Positions 7,916 to 16,646 of a stretch of 64,000 bases of DNA are shown piece by piece. A program made the translations under genes and the position numbers. Position 1 is the first letter of the stretch; every line of letters starts with the position of its first letter. Origin of the DNA: an uncultured Clostridiaceae bacterium (lineage in GTDB: Bacteria; Bacillota; Clostridia; Clostridiales; Clostridiaceae); NCBI GenBank assembly GCA_946405135.1, contig CAMJGD010000009.1, positions 1-64,000 on the forward strand, written 5' to 3'. Under the pieces are notes generated by a model. The model saw only the letters and a program-made list of their open reading frames with translations. It was not told where the DNA came from and did no database searches.

Positions 7916-10012
7916 CTATGCAGACATTTGGCTTTCACTTTTTGCAACTGCACTTTTTCTCCAACCTTTAGTGGTAACTGCTATTAGTTTTTCGCAAACA
8001 ATTAATATAGATGGTAATACAAATATTATTACAGCCATACTTATTAAAGCTCCTCTTGCCATAAGCACACATAGACTCTTAATAAGCTCCATATCTGAAA
8101 CTATTGCAACACCTGCTGTAGCTGCAAAGAATGTAAGTGCACTAGTTACAATTGATTTAGCAGATCCTTGTACTGCTATTCTCATAGCCTCTATCTTTGG
8201 ATGTCCATTCTGTATTTCTTCCTCAAACCTTGAGGTAAGCAATATTGCATAGTCTACTGTGGCTCCTAGTTGAATAGTACCTATAACTATGCTTGATATA
8301 AATGGAATAACGCTTCCTGTATAATAAGGTATTCCTAGATTAATAAATATAGCTAATTCTATAGATAAAACCAATAATACTGGTAATGATACTGATTTAA
8401 ATACAAAGAATATTATTGCAAATATAGCAAATATAGATGCATAGTTAACATTTCTAAAATCTATATCAGTAATCTCAATAAGGTCCTTAGTCAAAGGTCC
8501 TTCTCCTGCTACCATGCCGTCTTTATCATATTCTTTTACTATTTTAACTACTTCTTCTACCTGTTTATTTTCTTCATCTTGAGCTGCTTTGTACTTTGAG
8601 TTAGCAACGATCAAATTATAACCGTCTTTTACCACATTGCTTTTTATATCTTCTGGAATAAAACTTTCAGGTATTCCTCCTCCTACAAATTTATCATAGG
8701 AAACCACCTTTTCTATACCATCTACTTTACCTATTCTATCTACCATTTCTTTCTTTTTGTAAGAAGGTATATCATCTTTTACTATGATCATATGAGTGGT
8801 CATCATGTTATACTGATCTTTTAATTTATTTGTAGCAATTATTGATTCCATATCTTTAGGCAAAGACTCATCTAAATTGTAATAAACTTTAGCATGATTT
8901 GAACCATATACTGCTGGTATAAATGCCACAATAAAAATAGCCACAAATAATTTATATTTATTAGTTACTACGTTAGCAACTTTATTGAATTCTGGTAAAA
9001 CAGTCTTATGCTGAAATTTGTGTATAGCTTTATCAAAGAATAGTACAAAAGCAGGTAATATAGTTACAGTACTTATTACTCCTAGTAAAACTCCCTTTGC
9101 CATTACAAGTCCTATATCCTTACCTAATCCAAGTTTCATAACACATAGTGCCAAGAAACCAGCTATAGTAGTTAAAGAACTTCCTGATATAGCAGTTATG
9201 GTATTGGCAATAGCTTCTGCCATAGCTTCATTTCTGTCAGATATCTTGCCCTTTTCCTCTTCATATCTATGAAGCAGGAATATGGAATAGTCCATGGTAA
9301 CTCCAAGTTGAAGCACCGCTGCCAAAGCTTTTGTAACATAAGATATCTGACCAAAGAAAATATTGGTACCAAAATTATAAAGTATTGCAAATCCTATAGA
9401 AACTAGGAATATAAAAGGTATCACTACTGATTCCATAGTTAGCGCCAATACAATAGTAGATAATACTACTGCTAGTAAAACATACAATGGAGTCTGCTTA
9501 TCAGCTAAATCCTTTGTGTCTTTAACTATGGCTGAAACTCCACTTAAGAAACATTGCTTGTTCATTTCTTTTCTTATATTTGCTATAGCATTTTGTGTTC
9601 TTTCAGAAGCTCCTCCTTCTGAAAACTTAATTATTACCATAGTAGATTTATCACTATAAAAAAAGTTTTTAACTTCATCTGGGTATATTTCTTTTGGTAC
9701 AGTTATATCTACAAAATCATCTACCCATATTGCCTTTTCAACTCCATCTATTGTAGATATTTTATCTTTTATTTTTACTATATCTTTGGGTTCCATATCC
9801 TCAATTATAAGAAATGAAGTGGCAGCATTATTAAATGTCTCATCTAGTAAAGTCTGTCCTTTCATTGAATCCAAATTTTTAGGCAAATAAGTTAATACAT
9901 CATAATTAATTTTTGTCATTACCATTCCATAGGCTGATGGTATTAACAAGAAAATAGCAATTATTAAAACTAATACTTTATTTTTTGCTATAAATCTTCC
10001 GAAATTCTTCAA
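7916..10012 (-). CDS. MMPL/RND-superfamily transporter
   Basis: The 698-residue membrane protein has two MMPL repeats, each with one helix, an extracytoplasmic loop domain, then five or six helices. The first N-terminal helix is at about 10-33 and the second near 355-375. The paired motifs LGVTMDYSIFLLHRYEEE and LGATVDYAILLTSRFEEE carry the Asp-Tyr pair typical of proton-driven RND/MMPL transport. The start is TTG with AGGGGATGA upstream; an ATG nearby is out of frame. It sits between the TetR gene and the heptad protein. In this family substrates are lipids, siderophores or drugs; TetR control favours a detoxification or lipid-export role. Confidence 0.88.
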   Translation of the reverse strand: MKNFGRFIAKNKVLVLIIAIFLLIPSAYGMVMTKINYDVLTYLPKNLDSMKGQTLLDETFNNAATSFLIIEDMEPKDIVKIKDKISTIDGVEKAIWVDDFVDITVPKEIYPDEVKNFFYSDKSTMVIIKFSEGGASERTQNAIANIRKEMNKQCFLSGVSAIVKDTKDLADKQTPLYVLLAVVLSTIVLALTMESVVIPFIFLVSIGFAILYNFGTNIFFGQISYVTKALAAVLQLGVTMDYSIFLLHRYEEEKGKISDRNEAMAEAIANTITAISGSSLTTIAGFLALCVMKLGLGKDIGLVMAKGVLLGVISTVTILPAFVLFFDKAIHKFQHKTVLPEFNKVANVVTNKYKLFVAIFIVAFIPAVYGSNHAKVYYNLDESLPKDMESIIATNKLKDQYNMMTTHMIIVKDDIPSYKKKEMVDRIGKVDGIEKVVSYDKFVGGGIPESFIPEDIKSNVVKDGYNLIVANSKYKAAQDEENKQVEEVVKIVKEYDKDGMVAGEGPLTKDLIEITDIDFRNVNYASIFAIFAIIFFVFKSVSLPVLLVLSIELAIFINLGIPYYTGSVIPFISSIVIGTIQLGATVDYAILLTSRFEEEIQNGHPKIEAMRIAVQGSAKSIVTSALTFFAATAGVAIVSDMELIKSLCVLMARGALISMAVIIFVLPSILIVCEKLIAVTTKGWRKSAVAKSESQMSA

Positions 10013-10036
10013 AGTTATTCATCCCCTTTTTTAACA

Positions 10037-10663
10037 TTAAGGTTTAAGCATTTTTTCAATGGATTTAAATAAAGCTGGCTTCATTTCATCTATACCATAT
10101 GGTTCCTCTAATATGATACTGCTATAACATACACTTCCCGTAAGTTCTATTATCATAAAAAGTGTCTTTTCAGCCTCTTCATTATCCATATTTAGTTCTT
10201 TCATACTAGAGATAAACGTCTCTACTAATCTACTCATTTCTTCATACTGTTCAGGCTGCATTATAGCTCTCCTATACACCCCCCATGAAAAGTTTTTATT
10301 TATAAGCTTAAGAGTTAGCTTATTCTCTTTAAAATATTCTATTATGTAGTCTACATAAAATAAAAGCATAGTTGTAAAATTATTGAAGTGCTCTTCTTTT
10401 GTTTTTTCCAATGCTTCCTTAAGAACCATAGAACTTTTCTGAAGGATTATTCTGTTAATAATGTCATATTTATCTTTAAAATAAAGATAAAAAGTTCCCT
10501 TTGCTACCCCTGCCTTTTTTACAATATCATCGATAGCTGTATTTTGAATTCCTTTGGTAGTAAAAAGTTCATAAGCAGCACTATAAAGATCATTTTCTTT
10601 CATCATTTTCTTATTTGATACCTTTTTACTTTTCATAATTTCCTTAGTTTTTCCATTCACCAT
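10037..10663 (-). CDS. TetR family transcriptional regulator
   Basis: The 208-residue protein carries an N-terminal TetR helix-turn-helix at about residues 25-70 (core DIVKKAGVAKGTFYLYFKDK) and an all-helical ligand domain. It lies 24 nt before the MMPL gene and is its probable repressor. Two perfect palindromes flank the promoter upstream of this gene, one on the -35 and one just after the start of transcription, so it probably represses itself and the whole operon. The ligand is unknown. Confidence 0.9.
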   Translation of the reverse strand: MVNGKTKEIMKSKKVSNKKMMKENDLYSAAYELFTTKGIQNTAIDDIVKKAGVAKGTFYLYFKDKYDIINRIILQKSSMVLKEALEKTKEEHFNNFTTMLLFYVDYIIEYFKENKLTLKLINKNFSWGVYRRAIMQPEQYEEMSRLVETFISSMKELNMDNEEAEKTLFMIIELTGSVCYSSIILEEPYGIDEMKPALFKSIEKMLKP

Positions 10664-10728
10664 TATAAATCCTCACTTCTTATTTTTTTACAACAATTTC
10701 ATAGATTTATCTTAGTAAAACTGCATTT

Positions 10729-10743
10729 ATGACTATTAGTCAT
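10729..10743. promoter_or_regulatory. Palindromic operator O1, probable TetR site
   Basis: ATGACTA-T-TAGTCAT is a perfect 7+1+7 palindrome. It lies about 7-21 nt downstream of the predicted transcription start of the TetR operon and shares its core with O2. Confidence 0.75.
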
Positions 10744-10756
10744 TTACATATTTATT

Positions 10757-10784
10757 ATTATAATCAAAATTGACTAATAGTCAA
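10757..10784 (-). promoter_or_regulatory. Promoter of TetR-MMPL-heptad operon
   Basis: On the minus strand a -35 TTGACT (10784-10779) and a perfect -10 TATAAT (10762-10757) are separated by 16 bp. The -35 is embedded in palindrome O2. Confidence 0.75.
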
Positions 10785-10785
10785 T
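10769..10785. promoter_or_regulatory. Palindromic operator O2, probable TetR site
   Basis: ATTGACTA-A-TAGTCAAT is a perfect 8+1+8 palindrome sharing the TGACTA/TAGTCA half-sites of O1. Binding would cover the -35 box. Confidence 0.78.
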
Positions 10786-10840
10786 ATTTTTTTTTGAACT
10801 TTTTAAAAAGTTTTTATGAACTTTTTTAACTGTTGTTTAT

Positions 10841-10869
10841 TTGATTAACCTAATATTAGATAGTATAAT
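10841..10869 (+). promoter_or_regulatory. Promoter of ABC-F gene
   Basis: TTGATT (10841-10846) and TATAAT (10864-10869) are spaced by 17 bp. Transcription would start near 10876, after the first ATG of the open frame at 10873, which supports the downstream start at 10957. Confidence 0.7.
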
Positions 10870-10956
10870 ATAATGTGTAAAATTGTATGTAAAAATAATG
10901 GTTTAAATCTTATACATATTAAATTAATTTTAAGATTTCTAAAGGCGGTTATAAAA

Positions 10957-12870
10957 ATGGTAGTTTTAAGTTGTAAAGATGTTCATAAATGTTATGGCAT
11001 AAATGTAATATTAGATAATGTAACTTTTAATATTAGTGATGGAGACAAGGTAGGACTTATAGGTGCTAATGGAGCAGGTAAATCTACTCTATTTAAAATT
11101 TTAACAGGTGAAATCTCTCAAGATAGCGGGGATATTTTTATTGATAAAAATAAAACTGTAGGTTACCTCTCTCAGCATTTATCCTTGGAATCTTCAAATA
11201 CTGTATATGAGGAAATGCTTACAGTTTTTGAGGACTTACTACATATGGAAAACAAACTAAAAGATTTGGAAAATAAACTCAATGAACCTTATGATAGTTC
11301 AAAGGAAAATTATCATAACAAAATTATAAGAGATTACACCACTTATTCTGAACTTTATAATAATAGAGGCGGATATACCTACAAAGCCGAAATAAACAAA
11401 GTTTTAAAGGGACTTGGTTTTTCAGAAGAATATTATTCAAAAAACATAAGCATATTAAGTGGAGGACAAAAAACTAGAATAGCTCTTTGTAAATTACTTC
11501 TCAGTAATCCAAGCATACTGCTTCTAGATGAACCTACCAATCATCTTGATTTAGAGGCTATAGAATGGCTTGAAGAGTATTTGAAAAATTATAAAGGTAC
11601 TATTATCGTAATCTCTCATGACAGATTCTTTTTAGATGCAGTAACTGAAAAAACCTTTGAACTAATTAACGGTCACGTAGACTCTTATAATGCTAGTTAC
11701 ACAAAGTTTATAGAACTGCGAAAAAAAGAACAGGAAACAAAATTAAAAGCTTATAATCTTCAGCAGGCAGAGATAAAAAGACAGGAAGAAATAATAGAAA
11801 GATACAGATCCTTTAATCGGGAAAAAAGTATAAGAGCTGCTGAAAGTAGAGAAAAAGCCCTTGCAAAGATGGAAAGAATAGAAGCTCCTGAAAAAGAAGC
11901 TAAGGCATATAAAATTAGTTTTGAAACAAAAATTAAAAGCGGTAATGATGTTTTATATATTGAAAATTTATCTAAAAGCTTTGGTGATAAAAAATTATTT
12001 GAAAATGTAAATCTTAATATCAAGCGAAATGATAATGTAGCTCTAATAGGGGAAAATGGAAGAGGAAAGACTACTCTTTTCAGAATTATAATGGATGAAA
12101 TAAAAAGCGATAGCGGTACAAAAGTTTTGGGGAAAAATGTTTTTATAGGATATTATGATCAAGAACAGTCAAATTTAAATCCAGATAAGACTATAATAGA
12201 TGAAATATGGGATGAGTACCCAGATATGACTACTACAAAAGTAAGAAATGCTTTAGCTGCTTTTCTATTTACAGGGGATGACGTATTTAAACAGATATCT
12301 CTGCTAAGCGGTGGTGAAAAGTGTAGAATAAACTTATTAAAGCTTATGCTCTCCCAAGCTAACCTATTGCTTTTAGACGAACCTACCAATCACCTAGATA
12401 TCATGTCAAGGGAAGCCCTTGAAGATGCTATATTATCCTACGATGGCACTGTTATAGTAATATCACATGATAGATATTTTTTAAATAAAGTAGTAAATAA
12501 AATATATGAATTAAATATAGATGGAGTAAAAGAGTACCTTGGAAATTATACTTATTATATTGAAAAGAAAAAGAACCCTCAAAGATATCAAAGTATAGAA
12601 GAAGCTCAAGGTAAAAGCAAAACTCAAATAGCAGAAGAGAGAAGAAAAAAGAGAGAAGCCGAAAAGAAAGTCAAAGAAGCTGAAAAAGCAGTAAAAGACT
12701 TAGAAAATCAAATATCTACCCTTGAAACCAAATTAATTGAAATGCAAGAACTATTGTGTACAGAAGAAGTTTATTCTAATCCTGACAAAAGTGAAAAGGT
12801 AAATAAAACCATAGCAGAATTAGAAGAAGAGCTGGAAAAACTTTATTCGAAGTGGGAAACTTTAATATAG
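10957..12870 (+). CDS. ABC-F family ATPase
   Basis: The 637-residue cytoplasmic protein has two ABC domains and no membrane segments. Walker A motifs are GANGAGKST at 36-44 and GENGRGKTT near 370; signatures are LSGGQKTR and LSGGEKCR; both Walker B segments read LLLDEPTNHLD, as usual for ABC-F. A charged linker joins the domains, and a coiled coil occupies about 560-637, as in Uup/YdiF-like members. The frame is open from 10873, but AAAGGCGG sits 8 nt before the ATG at 10957 and the predicted promoter would exclude the longer start. ABC-F proteins act on the ribosome; housekeeping translation factor is more likely than an antibiotic-protection factor, but the sequence does not settle this. 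Confidence 0.9.
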   Translation: MVVLSCKDVHKCYGINVILDNVTFNISDGDKVGLIGANGAGKSTLFKILTGEISQDSGDIFIDKNKTVGYLSQHLSLESSNTVYEEMLTVFEDLLHMENKLKDLENKLNEPYDSSKENYHNKIIRDYTTYSELYNNRGGYTYKAEINKVLKGLGFSEEYYSKNISILSGGQKTRIALCKLLLSNPSILLLDEPTNHLDLEAIEWLEEYLKNYKGTIIVISHDRFFLDAVTEKTFELINGHVDSYNASYTKFIELRKKEQETKLKAYNLQQAEIKRQEEIIERYRSFNREKSIRAAESREKALAKMERIEAPEKEAKAYKISFETKIKSGNDVLYIENLSKSFGDKKLFENVNLNIKRNDNVALIGENGRGKTTLFRIIMDEIKSDSGTKVLGKNVFIGYYDQEQSNLNPDKTIIDEIWDEYPDMTTTKVRNALAAFLFTGDDVFKQISLLSGGEKCRINLLKLMLSQANLLLLDEPTNHLDIMSREALEDAILSYDGTVIVISHDRYFLNKVVNKIYELNIDGVKEYLGNYTYYIEKKKNPQRYQSIEEAQGKSKTQIAEERRKKREAEKKVKEAEKAVKDLENQISTLETKLIEMQELLCTEEVYSNPDKSEKVNKTIAELEEELEKLYSKWETLI

Positions 12871-12889
12871 TGGCTAATAGCCACTATAT
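12865..12889. terminator. Bidirectional terminator spanning both stop codons
   Basis: Perfect 11-bp arms around an AAT loop are followed by a T run on the plus strand. The hairpin contains the stop of the ABC-F gene (12868-12870) and that of the convergent gene (12884-12886). Confidence 0.85.
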
Positions 12890-13360
12890 TTTTTGTCCAC
12901 ATTGAGGACAAAATTTAAATTTTTCATTTAATTTTTCTCCACAATAAGGACAGAACATAAACTTTCTAAAACCTGTATTTTCCTTTTTTTCTTTAACCAT
13001 ATTTGCACTGTTATCACTATAAAAAGAATTAATTAAATCTTCTAAAACTATTTTGCTTATAGGGGTTTTTATTATGGCATCAACCTTATTTTCTTTATAG
13101 TCTTCAAGCTCTAAATCATTACTAGAGGATAGTATTCCTTTTATATTAAAATTTATTTTTTTTGATTCACTGATTATATGATCTCCAGTAATATGTTTCA
13201 TTATTAAATTACATATTATTATTTCTGGATTATAGCTTTTAACATCCTCTAGAGCTGCATATTCATTTGAAATTTTAACTTCATAACCCATATCCTTCAA
13301 AATATCTTTCATTATTATACTTTCAAATTTGCAGTCATTAACAAGGAGCACTTTCTTCAC
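12884..13360 (-). CDS. Degenerate response-regulator receiver with C-terminal zinc ribbon
   Basis: The 158-residue protein combines a CheY-like fold (about 1-115) with a zinc ribbon CPYCG-x10-CPQCG using Cys137, Cys140, Cys151 and Cys154. The usual phosphoacceptor Asp is Asn51 and one acidic-pocket residue is Asn8 (VNDC), so it is probably not phosphorylated; a Lys in IIKTP matches the conserved Lys. The frame opens at a GTG at 13369 inside the Shine-Dalgarno; the GTG at 13360 follows AGGGG by 8 nt and gives the typical MKKVLLV start. No kinase is adjacent. A protein- or nucleic-acid-binding adaptor role is inference. Confidence 0.75.
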   Translation of the reverse strand: MKKVLLVNDCKFESIIMKDILKDMGYEVKISNEYAALEDVKSYNPEIIICNLIMKHITGDHIISESKKINFNIKGILSSSNDLELEDYKENKVDAIIKTPISKIVLEDLINSFYSDNSANMVKEKKENTGFRKFMFCPYCGEKLNEKFKFCPQCGQKI

Positions 13361-13440
13361 ATTAATCACCCCTACAATATCATCATATATAGAATTTTAC
13401 ATTATAATATATATATTTGCAACGCTATAAAGCTATAAAT

Positions 13441-13476
13441 AAAAATGCAGCAGAATTTAAATTCGGCTGCATTTTT
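13441..13476. terminator. Terminator between htrA-like gene and pseudo-receiver gene
   Basis: The hairpin has 11-bp outer arms and a 6-bp inner stem separated by one A-G mismatch, with A/T runs on both sides. It closes the htrA-like transcript on the minus strand. Confidence 0.85.
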
Positions 13477-13509
13477 GCCATCCTTTTTTATTATATAATA
13501 ATTTTTTAT

Positions 13510-14778
13510 CTATTCGGATAGTTTAAGGTCTAGCACTTTTGTTTTTCCATCCCTGTATATTTCTACTTTTACCACATCTCCTGATTTGTGTTTTGATTTT
13601 ATTTGATTTATTTCACCTACAGTTTTAACATTCTTACCATCAAACTTTGTTATTATATCTCCAGTCCTTATGCCTGCCTTTTCCGCAGCACTGAACTCCT
13701 GTACTTCTACTATATACACTCCTACAGGAACTCCATTTTCCTTAGCTATAGCTTCAGTTACCTCCCTAGCTGCTATACCAACCTTTAATATAGGTTTAGA
13801 TAAGGCTTCTAATTTTCCCTTTACGCCATTTATAGGAATTGCAAATCCTATACCTTCAACTCCTTCTGCTCCTATTTTAGCAGTGTTTATACCTATTACC
13901 TGCCCTCTTGAATTAACTAAAGGTCCACCGCTATTACCAGGATTTATGGCTGCATCAGTCTGAATAAGATTTAATTTTTTTCCTTGTATATCTATATCCC
14001 TATTTATAGCGCTTACTATTCCTTCAGTAACTGATCCTAAAAATTCTTTACCTAAAGGATTACCTATAGCAACCACTGATTCTCCTGCCTGTAAAGAGTC
14101 AGAGTCTCCAAGTTCCGCTACTGCTGGTACTTTTATATTATCTGTAATTTTAACCACTGCTACATCCGCTTGAACATCATAATTAACTACTTTTGCTGAT
14201 ACTTCTTTTCCATCATTTAATATAACTTTAACTTGGGTTGCTCCATTTACCACATGGTAATTAGTAAGTACATATCCTTCTTGATTTATAATAAATCCTG
14301 AGCCTATGCCTTCTTGAACTTTTTGACCAAACAATCCATAGTCAGCCTTGCTCTTTGTGCTAACTCCTACCACTGCTGGAGCTACCTTCTTAACTATTTC
14401 TGATGCAGTTAGAGCTTCCTTTTCCATGGCTAGTGATGTAGGTCCGTAGCTAATATTTTTATTGTCTTTAGCTAGGCTTTTATATAATGCTGTTTGTTCA
14501 AAGGATTGGCTCTTAGGTAAAACATATAGAACTCCTGCTGTTCCTATAGCTCCTCCAAGCATAGAACATATAAGTCCTACTGCTACATAAGATGCCATAC
14601 TTCCTCCTTTTTTCTTTTTAGCTTTTTTCTCTTTAAATCTATTTTCATTATTTTCATCATTAGCACAAGAATAATGCTGATTTTCTGAATCTTTATTATC
14701 AGGAATCATTATAAAATTAGGATTATATGAATTCATGCTTTCATTATTATTTTCATTATTAAAATAGTTTCCATCCAT
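13510..14778 (-). CDS. HtrA/DegP-like membrane-anchored serine protease
   Basis: The 422-residue protein has an Asn-rich cytoplasmic N-terminus, one membrane helix at about 62-87, an S1C trypsin-like domain and one C-terminal PDZ domain (about 335-420). The triad is His175 (TNYHVV), Asp205 (ADVAVVKI) and Ser283 (GNSGG). The frame opens at 14814, but GGGAGG lies 8 nt before the ATG at 14778, which is preferred. The active site faces outside, fitting a role in degrading misfolded exported proteins like HtrA/YyxA of Bacillus. It is monocistronic. Confidence 0.92.
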   Translation of the reverse strand: MDGNYFNNENNNESMNSYNPNFIMIPDNKDSENQHYSCANDENNENRFKEKKAKKKKGGSMASYVAVGLICSMLGGAIGTAGVLYVLPKSQSFEQTALYKSLAKDNKNISYGPTSLAMEKEALTASEIVKKVAPAVVGVSTKSKADYGLFGQKVQEGIGSGFIINQEGYVLTNYHVVNGATQVKVILNDGKEVSAKVVNYDVQADVAVVKITDNIKVPAVAELGDSDSLQAGESVVAIGNPLGKEFLGSVTEGIVSAINRDIDIQGKKLNLIQTDAAINPGNSGGPLVNSRGQVIGINTAKIGAEGVEGIGFAIPINGVKGKLEALSKPILKVGIAAREVTEAIAKENGVPVGVYIVEVQEFSAAEKAGIRTGDIITKFDGKNVKTVGEINQIKSKHKSGDVVKVEIYRDGKTKVLDLKLSE

Positions 14779-14885
14779 AAATATTACCTCCCACATAGAT
14801 TTGTTTTTTATCAACCTTATGTGTATATAATAATATCCTTTTGTGTCAATATAGTGTCAATGTTGTAACAAAATTTTAACTAATA

Positions 14886-16646
14886 CTATTTTAAATTCAT
14901 AGATTCCTTTAACTGTCTGGAAACCCTGCAGTCAGCTCTTTCAGTTATTTCTTCAGGATAGTTTAAATACTTTAACAACTTTATAGCATTTCTTGTTGGT
15001 GATACACCTTTTTTTATCTTATAATCAAATTTTAATCCCTCTTTTTCATCTACCTCTTCAGAAAAATAATAGCAGCCATAACCTTCATTTACTATACTAG
15101 TGAGCTCTAAGTCATGAGTAGCCACTACCGCTAAAGCATTATTATCAGCCAAATAGGAAAGTATTTCTGCTGAAGCACTTACCCTCTCTAAAGGATTTGT
15201 ACCTCTAAATATTTCATCTATTATACAAAGCGTAGATAGCTTTCCATTTAAAGAACTCAATATTCTTAAAACCGCTTCCGCTTCTCCTAGATAATAGCTT
15301 TTCCCCTTTAATATATCATCAGAAGGACTTATGGATGTCATTATATTAAAATAACTAGTTTTAAACTCTTTGGCAAGACAAGTTATAATAGTATGTGCCA
15401 TGATGCTATTAATACCTAAAGTTCTTAAAAATGTAGACTTACCTGACATATTTGATCCTGTAAGCAATATTCCTTCATTATGGATATACACATCATTAGG
15501 TACTGGAGATTCTATTAGAGGATTAATCATTTCAACTGCTTCTAATATGTTACTTTCTTGCATAAAAACAGGCTCTGTATATTCGTTAACTATATCTCTA
15601 TATATGGAAACAGATATAAGAGCATCTATTTCTCCTAAAACCTCATATATTTCTTTGATCTCATCCTTATGTTTCTGTATTTCATCTATTATCTTATAAT
15701 ATCCTCTTATTTTGGTAAGAAATAATATATTAAAATAATCTCCCAAAATATCTATACCTTCTAACCTTCCAATGGCTCCTGAATTTCTGATTACCTTATT
15801 ACAACATTTAATATTTTTAGATATAATTTGCTCATATTCCTTAAGAGTAGTATCTTTTATCTTTATTATTTCCTGAGATGCATTTAATATGTCTGAAAGA
15901 TATGTTATAGAGTTTACTTTTCCCATTATAGACTTATTTATCTTATAATAAATATACATGTTTAAATTAAATATGCCTATTATAAACAATATTCCTGCTT
16001 TGCCTAAAAATATAGGAGAAGCAAGAGCTACTAAGCTTAAAACAAATAGTATGTCATATAGTATTTTAAATTTTGAATTTTCTACTTCATCACTATATAT
16101 TAAATCTAAAATATCTCCTTTGTATTGTCTTCCTACTTTATGTAAAATAAGCTGTATTTCTTCTCTTAGTTTTTCATGACTTTGAAATTTATTTATCAAT
16201 TCTTTTCTCTTTGCTATTTTACTTTCATCATATAGAGGCTTTCTAAGAATATCATATAGTTTTTGTTCTCCTGCACTTGTCAATGTATAATCTAACTTTT
16301 CATAAACCTGATTCATCTCCAGGTCGCTCCAAGTTTGATCATCTATGTAAAAAATTTCTCCTGTATTTAAATCTTTTGCTTTTGTATAAAAAAGTTTACT
16401 TATAAAATTATAGTTTCTCTTTTTATGATTTATATAGTCCCAATTTTCATTTATAAATTTTAAAGACTTTTTATCTTTTAGATTTTTATATACATTATAC
16501 AAAAATGCTAATATTATAATTATGGTAAAAGCTGCTCCAAAATACCACTTTTCTACTCTTTCACCTAAAAGTAATAATATTGAAATAGTAGTTATAGTTA
16601 TTAAAACTATAACTATTATTTCAGCAGCAGTATATTTATTTTTCAT
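14886..16646 (-). CDS. Membrane-associated MutS-family ATPase
   Basis: The 586-residue protein has a MutS core and ATPase domain but no mismatch-recognition domain. Walker A GSNMSGKS is at 396-403 and Walker B reads LCIIDEIFRGTN; a downstream ATHD histidine is conserved. Two N-terminal membrane helices (about 9-27 and 34-52) and a hydrophobic hairpin (about 196-232) indicate membrane attachment, unusual for DNA repair. No MutS2 Smr domain is present. Its start overlaps the end of the upstream hydrolase gene by 11 nt, so they are coupled. The family is a widespread, poorly studied MutS branch; a function in mismatch repair should not be assumed. Confidence 0.82.
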   Translation of the reverse strand: MKNKYTAAEIIVIVLITITTISILLLLGERVEKWYFGAAFTIIIILAFLYNVYKNLKDKKSLKFINENWDYINHKKRNYNFISKLFYTKAKDLNTGEIFYIDDQTWSDLEMNQVYEKLDYTLTSAGEQKLYDILRKPLYDESKIAKRKELINKFQSHEKLREEIQLILHKVGRQYKGDILDLIYSDEVENSKFKILYDILFVLSLVALASPIFLGKAGILFIIGIFNLNMYIYYKINKSIMGKVNSITYLSDILNASQEIIKIKDTTLKEYEQIISKNIKCCNKVIRNSGAIGRLEGIDILGDYFNILFLTKIRGYYKIIDEIQKHKDEIKEIYEVLGEIDALISVSIYRDIVNEYTEPVFMQESNILEAVEMINPLIESPVPNDVYIHNEGILLTGSNMSGKSTFLRTLGINSIMAHTIITCLAKEFKTSYFNIMTSISPSDDILKGKSYYLGEAEAVLRILSSLNGKLSTLCIIDEIFRGTNPLERVSASAEILSYLADNNALAVVATHDLELTSIVNEGYGCYYFSEEVDEKEGLKFDYKIKKGVSPTRNAIKLLKYLNYPEEITERADCRVSRQLKESMNLK

